From Gammaproteobacteria bacterium (GTDB lineage Bacteria > Pseudomonadota > Gammaproteobacteria > Pseudomonadales > Pseudohongiellaceae), in NCBI GenBank assembly GCA_009844085.1, contig VYCF01000071.1:62001-126000 (forward strand): a stretch of DNA of 64,000 nt. The letters run 5' to 3'. Made by a program: the position numbers and the translations under genes. Positions 43,391 through 52,051 of this stretch are shown here, in pieces. The notes under the pieces were generated by a model, which did no database searches, was not told the DNA's origin, and saw nothing but the letters and a program-made list of their open reading frames with translations. Positions within the stretch are counted from its first letter, which is position 1. Every line of letters begins with the position of its first letter.

Positions 43391-46087
43391 TCAACGCACC
43401 GGACGCGCGTGGGCGGAGCCTCTGAATATCGCGTTCACGAGTATCACGTTGAGACCGTCAAGGTACGCGCGAACCGTCGGATCCTGGGTGAACGCGATCA
43501 CCTGGCCGGCGCCCCGGGGCTGGGACAGCGCAAACGGCTTGTATGCCAGTTGACGCCGGTTTTCCTCCCAGAGATAGCCGCTCGCGAGCAATTCGTCGGA
43601 CCCCTGGAATCGCGCCACGTTGACGCCGTCGTCGATGCGGATGGGCGTGTAGATTTCCGAACCGCGGATCAGGACATTGAGAACCGGGGCGACGCCCGCG
43701 GCGAGCCAATGTTCCGGATGCACGTCCGCTCTCGCCATCACGCCGGAGACCGGGTATGGACTGTCTTCCAGCGCGATGGTTCTTTGCCTGAACTGTTCCT
43801 CTTCCGTCAGATACGTTCCGGCCACCGTGGCGCCCTCTTCTTCCTCTTCGCCGGGCTCGACTTCCACGACCGCCCTTTCGCGTCTTACCGCGAGCAGATC
43901 GACTTCCGGGTCGGCCAGAAAGCGCGTGGCGTTGCCCATGGCAATCAATACGCCGCCGTCGCTGACCCAGTTCTTCAGGTTTTCCACGCCTGCTTCACCG
44001 AGTGTGCTGTTATAGCTTCCGCCGGCGGTCAACGGCAGAAGCAAAACCTGGTAGCGATCGAGATCTGCCGAACCAAGCCGATCGGTGCGGATCGGAGTGA
44101 CCGGGTAATCGAACTGCCGTTCGATGACGAAGCGCGTATTGCCGGCACTGTACGCCGCGGTCGGCTCATCCCAGGCGATCGCTACCCTGGGAGCGTTGAA
44201 TCGCACTACGTTGCCGCTGCCGAAACTCGGACCGTCGGTCACCCAGCTATCGTTCACGGCGACGACTTCGGCGCCGGTTTCGCGCGCGAGTTCGGACATG
44301 GTTCCGTACAAATCGCCGGGATTGTCGGCAACATCGATGATGAGCGTTCCGGCCGGGTAGTCCCTGCCGAGATTGGTGAAGGCGAGATCGTTGCTCTTGA
44401 TATCGAGTCCGGCAAGCAGGCCCTTCGCCAGCAGCCGCGCTGCCGGGGCCGAACCCCAGGGAACCAGATAGGCGACTTGAGCCTCGCCGCCTTGCACCTC
44501 GGCGGGTATGAACAGTTCCGGTCCGGCGGCTTCGAACTCGCCGGCGGGTACGCGGTCGCAGATATTCATGTCGACATTGAACATGTGCGGCAGCGACCAG
44601 GCGGTCACGTCGTAGATCTGATCCGGCAGATTGTTCGCCCGCCGCTCTTCCTGTTCGGCGAGAAAGTCGTCCTCCATGGATACCTGGGGTTCAAGCAAGG
44701 TGCGCACGAAGCGCTTGGCGGGCTGGTCCGCCCTGATCAGGTAGCTGCCGGCTGCATAGTCGATTCCGCAGGCGTCGAATGCCCCGGTTGCGCGCAATAC
44801 TTCAACTCCCTGACGGGTCAGCAGTCCGGAAATGCGGGTTACGGCGGCCTGGTCGGCCTGCACCGGAAACAGATAGGCGCGGTTTTCCTCCTGCTCGCCT
44901 TCCTCGATGGCGGTGACCTGGTAGTCGTAAAAATCGGTCAGGAATTTCTCGCGGTTGACGGCAACCGTTTCCGCCGTGGAAAGCGAAGTCAGAAATTGAT
45001 TGCGCACGGTATAGGCGTAGGTCAGGTCGTTGCCGTCGTATTGACGGAACACCAGTCCCCGCGACGAAGCCTGCTCGTAGGTCATGGCGATGCCGCCGTA
45101 GTACGACGGCCAGCTCGCGCCATAGCCCGGATAGAAAGCGTCGTAGATCTCGCGGGTAAAGTAATCGAGGCCGAATTCGTCGAACCATCTGGCATGGTTG
45201 CGGCCGAACAATTGCAGGCTTTCGGTCTGGTCCGCAGCGAGGTGCGGATTGTAGGGAACCGCCTCGGGGGCGAAGAAATAGGTGCTGTCCCCACCCATTT
45301 CGTGCGCGTCGACAAAGACCACCGGATACCATTCCTGCAAGGCGGCGATGCGGCCCCGGGTTTCCGGCTGGGTCATGATGAACCAGTCCCGGTTCATGTC
45401 GAACAGATAGTGATTGGTGCGGCCGCCGGGCCAGGGCTCGTCGTGTTCCGCCGAGAGCCGGTCGGAATCGGGCTCGAGTCCGAGAGAACTCGTGAAATGG
45501 TGGATGAAGCGGTCGCGGCCATCGGGGTTCTGCATCGGATCGATTACGACCACGGTGTCGTCCATGATGTCCGCCACGCGTTCGTCTCCGCGCGAGGCGA
45601 GCAGATGATATGCGGTCAACATCGCGGCGTCGGTGGAGGATATTTCATTGCCATGCACGCCATAGGAAAGCCAGGTTACCGGCGGCTGGTTCCCGATGAT
45701 GGCCTCGGCTTCGTCCGGAGGAGTCTGCCGGGGGTCTCTGAGGCTTTGCATGCCGGCTTTTACGTCCTCGATCCGGTCCATGTTGTCTGCCGACGAAAGC
45801 GCCACGTAGATCAGTTCCCGCCCCTGCCAGCTTTGCGCGTATTCGACGATTTGCACGCGATCGGGCGCGGCCTCGGCGAGCGCTTCGAAATAGCGGATCG
45901 CATCGCGATGCCAGGTGATCCGCTCGCCGGGGGCGTAACCGAGTACCTGCTCGATCGAGGGAATCGCCGGATCGTAGTCGTCGTCGGTCCAGAACCGGAA
46001 TTCGTCCTGGGCTGCCGTCATTGACGTCCAGCAGAACAGCACAATTGCGCAGACGAGCACTTTCAGTTCAGACGGTTTTCGTAACAT
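43391..46087 (-). CDS. Exported M14-family zinc carboxypeptidase
   Basis: About 898 residues from the ATG at 46087, chosen because GAAGAG lies nine bases upstream; an ATG three codons earlier is possible. There is a signal peptide ending TAA-Q. Zinc motif HGNE lies in SYGVHGNEISSTDA, the third ligand in VVFVDAHEMG, and the catalytic Glu region in MTYEQASSRG. The long C-terminal part (from about residue 350) has beta-rich and Rossmann-like stretches with no recognised motif. It trims C-terminal residues from peptides in the periplasm. It precedes the TonB receptor on the same strand. Confidence 0.92.
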   Translation of the reverse strand: MLRKPSELKVLVCAIVLFCWTSMTAAQDEFRFWTDDDYDPAIPSIEQVLGYAPGERITWHRDAIRYFEALAEAAPDRVQIVEYAQSWQGRELIYVALSSADNMDRIEDVKAGMQSLRDPRQTPPDEAEAIIGNQPPVTWLSYGVHGNEISSTDAAMLTAYHLLASRGDERVADIMDDTVVVIDPMQNPDGRDRFIHHFTSSLGLEPDSDRLSAEHDEPWPGGRTNHYLFDMNRDWFIMTQPETRGRIAALQEWYPVVFVDAHEMGGDSTYFFAPEAVPYNPHLAADQTESLQLFGRNHARWFDEFGLDYFTREIYDAFYPGYGASWPSYYGGIAMTYEQASSRGLVFRQYDGNDLTYAYTVRNQFLTSLSTAETVAVNREKFLTDFYDYQVTAIEEGEQEENRAYLFPVQADQAAVTRISGLLTRQGVEVLRATGAFDACGIDYAAGSYLIRADQPAKRFVRTLLEPQVSMEDDFLAEQEERRANNLPDQIYDVTAWSLPHMFNVDMNICDRVPAGEFEAAGPELFIPAEVQGGEAQVAYLVPWGSAPAARLLAKGLLAGLDIKSNDLAFTNLGRDYPAGTLIIDVADNPGDLYGTMSELARETGAEVVAVNDSWVTDGPSFGSGNVVRFNAPRVAIAWDEPTAAYSAGNTRFVIERQFDYPVTPIRTDRLGSADLDRYQVLLLPLTAGGSYNSTLGEAGVENLKNWVSDGGVLIAMGNATRFLADPEVDLLAVRRERAVVEVEPGEEEEEGATVAGTYLTEEEQFRQRTIALEDSPYPVSGVMARADVHPEHWLAAGVAPVLNVLIRGSEIYTPIRIDDGVNVARFQGSDELLASGYLWEENRRQLAYKPFALSQPRGAGQVIAFTQDPTVRAYLDGLNVILVNAIFRGSAHARPVR

Positions 46088-46129
46088 CGCATTCATCTCT
46101 TCGGTAAGTGTCGATACTTTCGATTCCAC

Positions 46130-46161
46130 AAAAAAGCCCACTCAAGGCGAGTGGGCTTTTT
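46130..46161 (-). terminator. Rho-independent terminator
   Basis: Perfect stem GCCCACTC (46136-46143) / GAGTGGGC (46149-46156) with a 5-bp loop, flanked by A and T runs on both sides. It separates the secreted PDxxGxW genes from the M14 peptidase gene, and can work on either strand. Confidence 0.9.
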
Positions 46162-46179
46162 CGATCAATCACATGAGCG

Positions 46180-47016
46180 TTATTGCGGGGGATTCCCGAT
46201 CGGGGTTCCCTCCCTGCGCCATTCTCCGTACAGGAACTCCTCGGAGAATTCCGCGCATTTGAACTCGAGCAACTGCATGTTGGGCTCCATGCGCCGGTAT
46301 AGCGGCAGGCTGATCGTCCAGGGTTCGGTGAAGGTCTGGGGATCGGTGATGGTGGCCTCGTAGTCGATATGGTCGGGGCCGCTGAAGGTCCAGCGTTCTT
46401 CGACGACCATTTCCCAGCTATGGTGATTGCCCGCCCGGTCGAACCAGGTGTCGGGCATCTGGCCGGTCACGCGCACGACCAGGGTATCGCCCTCCCAATG
46501 TGCGTTGGAATGGCCCATCCAGGCATCGACCTGGGAAGTGATTTCAGGCTGATCTACATAGAGTATGCGGTTGGCTTCGGCATATTCGTAGGCGATCAGG
46601 ATCACATCCGTCGATTGCACGATCTGGAAGGGGAAAGGCATATAGTTCGCACGCGGCACGCCGGGCATGAAACACTTCGTGAGCGGATCGTTTTCCAGCG
46701 CATTGGCGCGATTGGCGTCGCGCACCCGCAAAGCCTGCTCATTGTAGGGAATGCGTCCTCCCTCGACGATGCCGAGACTGGCCGGAATTGCCGAATGGGC
46801 GCCGAACAGGCCGGGGTGAGGACCCATTCGCGCCGCATGAGGTTCGATATCGTAATGCGCCGAAGTGATCGCCTGCCAGATGCCACTGAAATCGGGCTTG
46901 CCGGACGGCGTACGCGGAATGTCGTCGTTCTGCGCCCAGGCCGGCGTCGCCAGCAGCAACGCACAGCCCAGAATTGCGGCGGCCGCCGCGCGGCGCGTGT
47001 CTAAAGTGCTATTCAT
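46180..47016 (-). CDS. Secreted PDxxGxW-motif protein, copy A
   Basis: A 278-residue exported protein with a signal peptide ending AWA-Q. After it comes PRTPSGKPDFSGIW, the start signature of a large uncharacterised secreted family often found in several copies near TonB receptors. Later signatures are WMGHSNAHWEGDTLVV, ERWTFSGPDHIDYEATITDP and EPWT. The copy at 47048 shares the same plan. Both lie together upstream of a peptidase/receptor cluster. Function unknown; a ligand-binding or carbohydrate-related role has not been shown to my knowledge. Confidence 0.8.
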   Translation of the reverse strand: MNSTLDTRRAAAAAILGCALLLATPAWAQNDDIPRTPSGKPDFSGIWQAITSAHYDIEPHAARMGPHPGLFGAHSAIPASLGIVEGGRIPYNEQALRVRDANRANALENDPLTKCFMPGVPRANYMPFPFQIVQSTDVILIAYEYAEANRILYVDQPEITSQVDAWMGHSNAHWEGDTLVVRVTGQMPDTWFDRAGNHHSWEMVVEERWTFSGPDHIDYEATITDPQTFTEPWTISLPLYRRMEPNMQLLEFKCAEFSEEFLYGEWRREGTPIGNPPQ

Positions 47017-47047
47017 CAGACTAAAGTTTCCTGAGTTGTGAATGGAA

Positions 47048-48091
47048 TCAATCGCGCTCGGGCAAATCGTCGCCCTCGGCCAGACGCTGCTCGTCGACGC
47101 GCGCGCCGCGCAAGGTGTTCATCATGCCGTAGTTGCCTTCGTGGCAGGCATATTCGTAGATCTGCCCCGCCACCTTGATCATCGGAACCACGGCCGTGAT
47201 CCTGTCGGTGAAAGTGGACGGATCGTCGATGGTGAACTCGTATTCGACGGTGTCATACGCGGTGCGCGTGAAGCGTTCGGTCAGCACCATGTCGTAATCC
47301 GTGCCGGTGCTCGCGAAAGTCTGGCGGTAGCCGGTGAAATTTTTCGTTTCCACCACCAGCGTGTCGCCGTCCCACCAGCCGCGGGAGTCGCCGGACCACA
47401 GTCGGACGTCGTCATGCAGGGGCGGCTTCTCCACCAGCGGCACGATACGGGCGTCGTGAATCATTTCGGTCATGATGACCGCGGTGTCGCGGTTCTGGAA
47501 AATCTGCATGTTGTTGTTGTACAGGCTCGGCACGAAGGGCGGGCCCGAATTGAAGCCGACGATGCAGCGCTCGGACAGGCCGCGATCTTCCGGTCCGTCC
47601 TTGCTGATGCCGCCGACCACGTATCGCACCGGGCGTTCGCCGGGGATATCGGGGCCGAGGCCGCCGAATTGCCGCGCCGCGCCTTCAACCGCGGGCGGAA
47701 TCCTGCCGTCTTCGGGGTGAATGATGTGCGAGGTGCGAACTACGTCGCCGAGTCCCGCCACTTCGATCCAGAAATCGTTATAGCCGCCGGGGTTGCTCGT
47801 CGCCTCGGGAGCTTCCGGGTCCAGCACGAGTTGCGCCGCGGCGGCGTCGGCGGCGGCGCGGTTGGCCGCGACCTGGGCCCGGCGTTCTTCAAGTTCTTCC
47901 TCGGTCAGGAATTGCTGCGCGCCATATCTTTGCGGCCGCTGCATGGGCACGTCGGAGGAGAAATTCCATACGCCTTGCAGATCGGGCTGCCCCCATTCCG
48001 TGCGCGGAACCTGGTAATCCCCGTTCTGGGCCAATGCGAACGATCCGGCGAACAGAAATGCGATAAAACCGGTCAAAGTCTTGATTTTCAT
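47048..48091 (-). CDS. Secreted PDxxGxW-motif protein, copy B
   Basis: A 347-residue exported relative of the gene at 46180, starting at 48091 (signal peptide ending ALA-Q). It carries VPRTEWGQPDLQGVW, a helical AQVAANRAAADAAAAQ segment, GDSRGWWDGDTLVVET and LTERFTRTAYDTVEYEFTIDDP. Copy A follows 31 bp downstream, so the pair is one operon ended by the terminator at 46130. No catalytic motif is recognised. Confidence 0.8.
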   Translation of the reverse strand: MKIKTLTGFIAFLFAGSFALAQNGDYQVPRTEWGQPDLQGVWNFSSDVPMQRPQRYGAQQFLTEEELEERRAQVAANRAAADAAAAQLVLDPEAPEATSNPGGYNDFWIEVAGLGDVVRTSHIIHPEDGRIPPAVEGAARQFGGLGPDIPGERPVRYVVGGISKDGPEDRGLSERCIVGFNSGPPFVPSLYNNNMQIFQNRDTAVIMTEMIHDARIVPLVEKPPLHDDVRLWSGDSRGWWDGDTLVVETKNFTGYRQTFASTGTDYDMVLTERFTRTAYDTVEYEFTIDDPSTFTDRITAVVPMIKVAGQIYEYACHEGNYGMMNTLRGARVDEQRLAEGDDLPERD

Positions 48092-48159
48092 CGTTAGTCT
48101 CGTTTCATCGATTGGATGAGTTCGGTGAGGCGCTAAGTTTAAACGCTGGAGCCCCAAAG

Positions 48160-48187
48160 AAAAAGGGCTCCCGAAGGAGCCCTTTTT
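48160..48187 (-). terminator. Rho-independent terminator of receptor 1
   Basis: Stem GGGCTCC (48165-48171) / GGAGCCC (48176-48182), loop CGAA, with A and T runs outside. It lies 22 bp after the receptor 1 stop. The terminator of receptor 2 has the same GGGCTC/GAGCCC stem. Confidence 0.9.
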
Positions 48188-48208
48188 CGGTTGTGGGCGA
48201 TTTCCGGA

Positions 48209-51190
48209 TCAGAAATCGTAAACCAGTCGAGCGTAGAGGATTCGGCCCATTACATCCTGCAAGCCGCCTACCACGCCCATGAACTCCGGAGAGCGCTGGG
48301 GTTCGCGGTCGAACACGTTGCGCGAGCCGATGGTCATGGCCATCTCGCCGTCGAACAACTCAAGGCCGCGATAGGTATACGCCAGGTCCATGTCGGTCCA
48401 GGCATAGATGCCGGTCTCGAAGATTCCGCCAGGTCGATAGAACCCGCTGAAGAAATCCATGTGCGAGTAGGACGGTCCGTCGTAAGGCAGGTCGTCGATG
48501 TAGTGGACCGTGGAAACCACGGAGTGGTTGCCGTTGGTCCAACTCATGCGCATATTGACCTTCCAGGGCGGCAATTCAGGCGCAGCGCCGGTGCCCCAGT
48601 TGTACTTGCCTGCCACGTCGCGCGGCGGGGATTCCGGGTCGCTTTGCACCAGGAATTCCTGCACGTATGTGGCCTGCAGTCCGATGCGGAAATCACCGAT
48701 ATTGTCGAAGCCGAACGTGTAGTTGGCGTCGAAGTCCATGGCGGTGACCTTCACGAATTCCGCGTTGATCGACCCGCGGCAGCAAATCTCCAGAATCGTG
48801 GCGACATCGCCCCGGGAACGGAGGATTTGCTTGTTGGAGCGGGGATCGTTCACCCAGGCCTGCAACTGGTCCAGCGAAGGCTTGCCGCTACCGGAAAATC
48901 CGGTCGCCTGCCTGAACACCTCGAATTCCTCGTTGAGGATGTCCTGGGCGTTCTTGCCGACGATTCGATTCTGGAAGTCGATCTGCACCCATGTCGCGCT
49001 GAAATCGAAATCGTCGAAGGCGATATCGAAACCGAGCTGCTTGGAGTCGGAAGTCTCATTGTCCAGATTCGGATTGCCGCCGCCGCAGGTCGTTGTCCAG
49101 GCTTCGAAAGTGCTGAACGGGTCGCTCACCGTACCGAGTCCGCAAGTGACCGGATTCAGCAATTGCTCCAGCGTCGGCGCGATGAACGCCTCGCCCGCGG
49201 TGGCGCGCAAGGTGAGCCAGTCGAGCGGGGCGAAAGTTATGCCATACTCGGGGACCGTAGCGGTCTGGCCGGTACTGAACTCCTCGTGGCGCACCGCCAG
49301 TTCCACTTCAACGGTGTCGAGCACCGGCAGGGCGAACTCGGCGAAATACGCGTCGATGTTTCGCGATCCGCTGCTGGCCCGCTCCCTGTTCGAGCTGCCA
49401 ATCCAGGTGACGCCGGCCAGTTCCTCTTCCGAAGGAATGTTGAGGTACTTGTCGTCGCGGAACTGGTAGCCGAGGGCTGCGCCGATCGGTCCGCCGGGCA
49501 ACTCGAATCCGCCCAGCGGAACCTCGCCGTTGATGACGATGTCAACCGTGGTCAACTTGTCCTCGATGACTTCAATGCTGCGTCCGGCGACCGCGTTCAT
49601 CACGTGAACCGAATTGTTGTCCTCGGGGTTCACGATCAGGAACGGGCTGTAACAGGCGCTGCGGTCATACACGATATCGCATTGCAGACCCTGTTGCATT
49701 GCGGTGATGTCGTAGTTCTGGTTCGACATGAACTGCAGTTCGCGATAACCGTGGGTATACGCTGCCTCGCCTTGCCAGCCTTCCAGGAACGGGACCGTGA
49801 ATTCCGCCTCGAACGAGTAACGGCTGATGTGGTCGATATTGTCGGACAGGTTGGCTGCGTCAGCCGAGTGGCCGTGGGACCGCGTATGCGTCTTGTTGAT
49901 CGGACGCAAGGTTCGCGCCACGACGTCTTCGTACAGCGGAATCCAGCCGTTCGGATGCACGATCGCGTCCATCAGTCCGTCGTTGTTCAGGTCATCCATG
50001 CCGCGATCCGGAAGACCGTCCCCATTCCAGTCGACGCCGAAAAGGTTATCGGCCGGGTCGGAGCAAACGAAGGGGTTGAAACGATCGAATCTGCCGCCCG
50101 CACAAGCCCGGAAAGGATTGCCCGGGTGTTCGCCGCGAACCGCCGGCAATTCGCCGATGCGCGAGTTGCCCGGATTGGAGGTCGAGGTGTAAGTCCGCTC
50201 GGCTATGCGGGTGTGGTAGCCCTGGAAGGAAAGCGTCAGATCGTCGTTGACGTCGTAGGAGAGATTGGCGAACAACTGCGTTTTTTCGAGCGGCTCGCGC
50301 GCACTGCGCTGGTCGCCGAAATCGAAAAAGCAGCTTGTGCCCAGTCTCATGCCGTAGGCGTTTGCGGCCACGCCGGGGGTATAGTCTGTTCGTTGCGAGC
50401 CCGGAGTACAACTGGGATCGGCCGCTCGACCGCGGCTGCCAGTATACATGCCGTCCTCGTCGCGATTCGGCACGAACCAGTTGCCCGGCGCGTTCGACGA
50501 AATCACCAGGCCCGAGTTGGCCAGCAGGCTCCGCTCGTTCCAGGCCAGCCGGCTGTTCTGGTGAAACTGTCCGGCCAACACCATGTCGACGCCGCCGAGA
50601 TCGCCGCCCCAGAGGAACTGCACCGAATGCTCGTCGTAGTCGCCGCGGGTATCGCCTTCGGCGAATGTCTCGATCCTGAACCCGTCATACGAGGTGTAGG
50701 GCACGAAGTTGACGACTCCCGACACCGCCTCGTTACCGTACAGCGCCGCGTTTCCGTCCGCCACGATATCCATTCGCTGGATCGCGATCGTGGGGATCAT
50801 GGCGAGAACGTTCTCGTTTACGACGCGCTTGCCGTCGAGCAAGGTCAATGTCGAGCGGGCTCCCAGGCCGCGCAGGTCGACAGCGGTGGAACGGGAATCC
50901 TGTCCCTGGATCGTATTGGTGATCTGGGAAGCGTCGCCGTTCACGAACGTAAGTTGCGACACCACCTCACCGAGGTTCAGGGTGCCTTCGGCTTCCAGAT
51001 CTTCTGCAGTAAGAGTAACTACCGAAGATGCCTGATTGAAGCCTTCCGTGCGACGGATATAGGAACCCGTTACGATAACCTCTTCTACCGTGGCCTCGTC
51101 CTGCGCAAGGCTCGTGCCGGCGACCGGCAAGAGCGATAGCGAGACGGCCGCGCAAAGCAGGCTTCGCTTATGTGGAATCTTGAACTGCAT
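48209..51190 (-). CDS. TonB-dependent receptor 1 (currently expressed arm of the switch)
   Basis: A 993-residue receptor. GGAGAG precedes the ATG. Residues 1-29 are the signal peptide (ending SLA-Q), then DEATVEEVIVTGSYIRR with the TonB box, the plug (STLTLLDGKRVVNEN, IQRMDIVADGNAALYGNEAV) and a barrel ending in ARLVYDF. It lies downstream of a near-consensus promoter at 51456-51485. The 16-bp inverted repeat at 51069-51084 covers codons 36-41. Receptor 2 at 53045 is a close paralogue in opposite orientation without start or signal peptide. The ligand is unknown. Confidence 0.95.
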   Translation of the reverse strand: MQFKIPHKRSLLCAAVSLSLLPVAGTSLAQDEATVEEVIVTGSYIRRTEGFNQASSVVTLTAEDLEAEGTLNLGEVVSQLTFVNGDASQITNTIQGQDSRSTAVDLRGLGARSTLTLLDGKRVVNENVLAMIPTIAIQRMDIVADGNAALYGNEAVSGVVNFVPYTSYDGFRIETFAEGDTRGDYDEHSVQFLWGGDLGGVDMVLAGQFHQNSRLAWNERSLLANSGLVISSNAPGNWFVPNRDEDGMYTGSRGRAADPSCTPGSQRTDYTPGVAANAYGMRLGTSCFFDFGDQRSAREPLEKTQLFANLSYDVNDDLTLSFQGYHTRIAERTYTSTSNPGNSRIGELPAVRGEHPGNPFRACAGGRFDRFNPFVCSDPADNLFGVDWNGDGLPDRGMDDLNNDGLMDAIVHPNGWIPLYEDVVARTLRPINKTHTRSHGHSADAANLSDNIDHISRYSFEAEFTVPFLEGWQGEAAYTHGYRELQFMSNQNYDITAMQQGLQCDIVYDRSACYSPFLIVNPEDNNSVHVMNAVAGRSIEVIEDKLTTVDIVINGEVPLGGFELPGGPIGAALGYQFRDDKYLNIPSEEELAGVTWIGSSNRERASSGSRNIDAYFAEFALPVLDTVEVELAVRHEEFSTGQTATVPEYGITFAPLDWLTLRATAGEAFIAPTLEQLLNPVTCGLGTVSDPFSTFEAWTTTCGGGNPNLDNETSDSKQLGFDIAFDDFDFSATWVQIDFQNRIVGKNAQDILNEEFEVFRQATGFSGSGKPSLDQLQAWVNDPRSNKQILRSRGDVATILEICCRGSINAEFVKVTAMDFDANYTFGFDNIGDFRIGLQATYVQEFLVQSDPESPPRDVAGKYNWGTGAAPELPPWKVNMRMSWTNGNHSVVSTVHYIDDLPYDGPSYSHMDFFSGFYRPGGIFETGIYAWTDMDLAYTYRGLELFDGEMAMTIGSRNVFDREPQRSPEFMGVVGGLQDVMGRILYARLVYDF
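51068..51095 (-). repeat. Recombination site, left copy (inside receptor 1)
   Basis: On the minus strand this 28-bp window reads 11-bp arm, AAGAGG core (51079-51084), 11-bp arm. The 16 bases AAGAGGTTATCGTAAC (51069-51084) are identical to 53043-53058 in inverse orientation. The outer arm here (GGCCACGGTAG) matches the other copy at only 7 of 11 positions because it is signal-peptide-proximal coding sequence. Confidence 0.85.
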
Positions 51191-51455
51191 AATATCTCTC
51201 CATCGAAAATTCGACTGTTTTATGAGCGAAAGCGGCGCGGAATGCCGTTCCGATCAGTTTTTGCGGCGATCTCCCGCGGGGCGATTTCTCCGCCGGCGTC
51301 CGGGCCGGGCTGCATGACAAAACCAGTACGTACTTGAAGATCAGGGTTCTGTCCTGCGGCGACGGTCATGTCCCGATCGGCCAATCCCTCGCCGACCCTG
51401 CCGAACCAGACCTTCCGGACGAGAAATCGCCATGCCGGAATCTCCGCATCGCCGC
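51191..51455 (-). promoter_or_regulatory. Long leader of receptor 1
   Basis: About 260 bp lie between the predicted transcription start and the ATG. The region has no convincing gene; open frames here are short and without ribosome sites. GGAGAG at 51196-51201 is the receptor ribosome site. A regulatory role of the long leader is possible but no riboswitch class is recognised. Confidence 0.5.
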
Positions 51456-51485
51456 ATACTAAAAACATTTATTCGGGAGTGTCAA
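51456..51485 (-). promoter_or_regulatory. Promoter of receptor 1 inside the invertible segment
   Basis: On the minus strand a consensus -35 TTGACA (51480-51485) is followed by an 18-bp spacer and TAGTAT (51456-51461) as -10. It starts just downstream of the terminator at 51488-51507 and points to receptor 1. It is the only good promoter seen for either receptor. Confidence 0.75.
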
Positions 51486-51487
51486 AC

Positions 51488-51507
51488 AAAAAAGCCGACT
51501 TCTCGGC
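51488..51507 (-). terminator. Short terminator insulating the receptor promoter
   Basis: On the minus strand stem GCCGA/TCGGC with a 4-bp loop is followed by six T. It ends the recombinase/coiled-coil transcript immediately before the receptor 1 promoter. Confidence 0.65.
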
Positions 51508-51575
51508 ACGCAAGTGTTACATGCCCACACATTTACCCGAATTCGCGCCTCGGCTGCGCGGGAAGAGACGCCGGG

Positions 51576-51977
51576 TCATAGATCGGCCACGGGGTCCGGT
51601 TCCGGCATGGCGCCGTCACCGGGCGGGGATTCCGGAGATGCGGGAGGCGCATTGCCGAAGACGCCGGATTCGACTCTAATCAGGCGGCCGTTCAGGTCGA
51701 AAAGTTGGCCGTCGATTCGTTCCAGGCGGTTTTCGACGCGGTCAAGACGATCGTCCACGCGATCAAGGCGGCCGTCTATTCCGTTGAATCGAATGTCTAC
51801 AGCATCAAACCGGGCGTTTACTTCGCCACGGAAAGAACTCATTTCGTTGCGGAGCGAACCGGTCATCCATGCCATGGAGCCAACAGTAGAGCCAATAATC
51901 GCCAACACGGCCACGAGCAGGTTCAAGTTTTCAGCTACCGGGCGCCGGGCTGTTTTCACAAGATTGGACATATCCAT
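51576..51977 (-). CDS. Small membrane protein with heptad-repeat coiled coil
   Basis: About 133 residues from the ATG at 51977 (a second ATG two codons later is equally good). Residues 14-36 form one transmembrane helix near the N-terminus. Residues 45-105 are a coiled coil of seven-residue units such as GRLDRVD, DRLDRVE and NRLERID. The tail is Pro/Asp/Glu rich. It lies 74 bp downstream of the recombinase, on the same strand and within the predicted invertible segment. Similar heptads recur in the fragment at 57979. Function unknown; an accessory to recombination or a passenger are both possible. Confidence 0.72.
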   Translation of the reverse strand: MDMSNLVKTARRPVAENLNLLVAVLAIIGSTVGSMAWMTGSLRNEMSSFRGEVNARFDAVDIRFNGIDGRLDRVDDRLDRVENRLERIDGQLFDLNGRLIRVESGVFGNAPPASPESPPGDGAMPEPDPVADL

Positions 51978-52051
51978 TTCGGGACAATCGTAGCAAGTCG
52001 CGGTTACATGGCAAGTTTTTGCGAAAAAAACCGCAGGCGGGCGGCTTCCGG

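Noticed and set aside
48191-51139. A plus-strand frame of 982 codons opposite receptor 1
   Set aside because: Antisense shadow; composition is Arg/Val/His rich with no domain, whereas the minus strand encodes a complete TonB receptor.
51220-51468. Small minus-strand frame in the receptor 1 leader
   Set aside because: No ribosome site, its start overlaps the predicted promoter, and composition is not protein-like.
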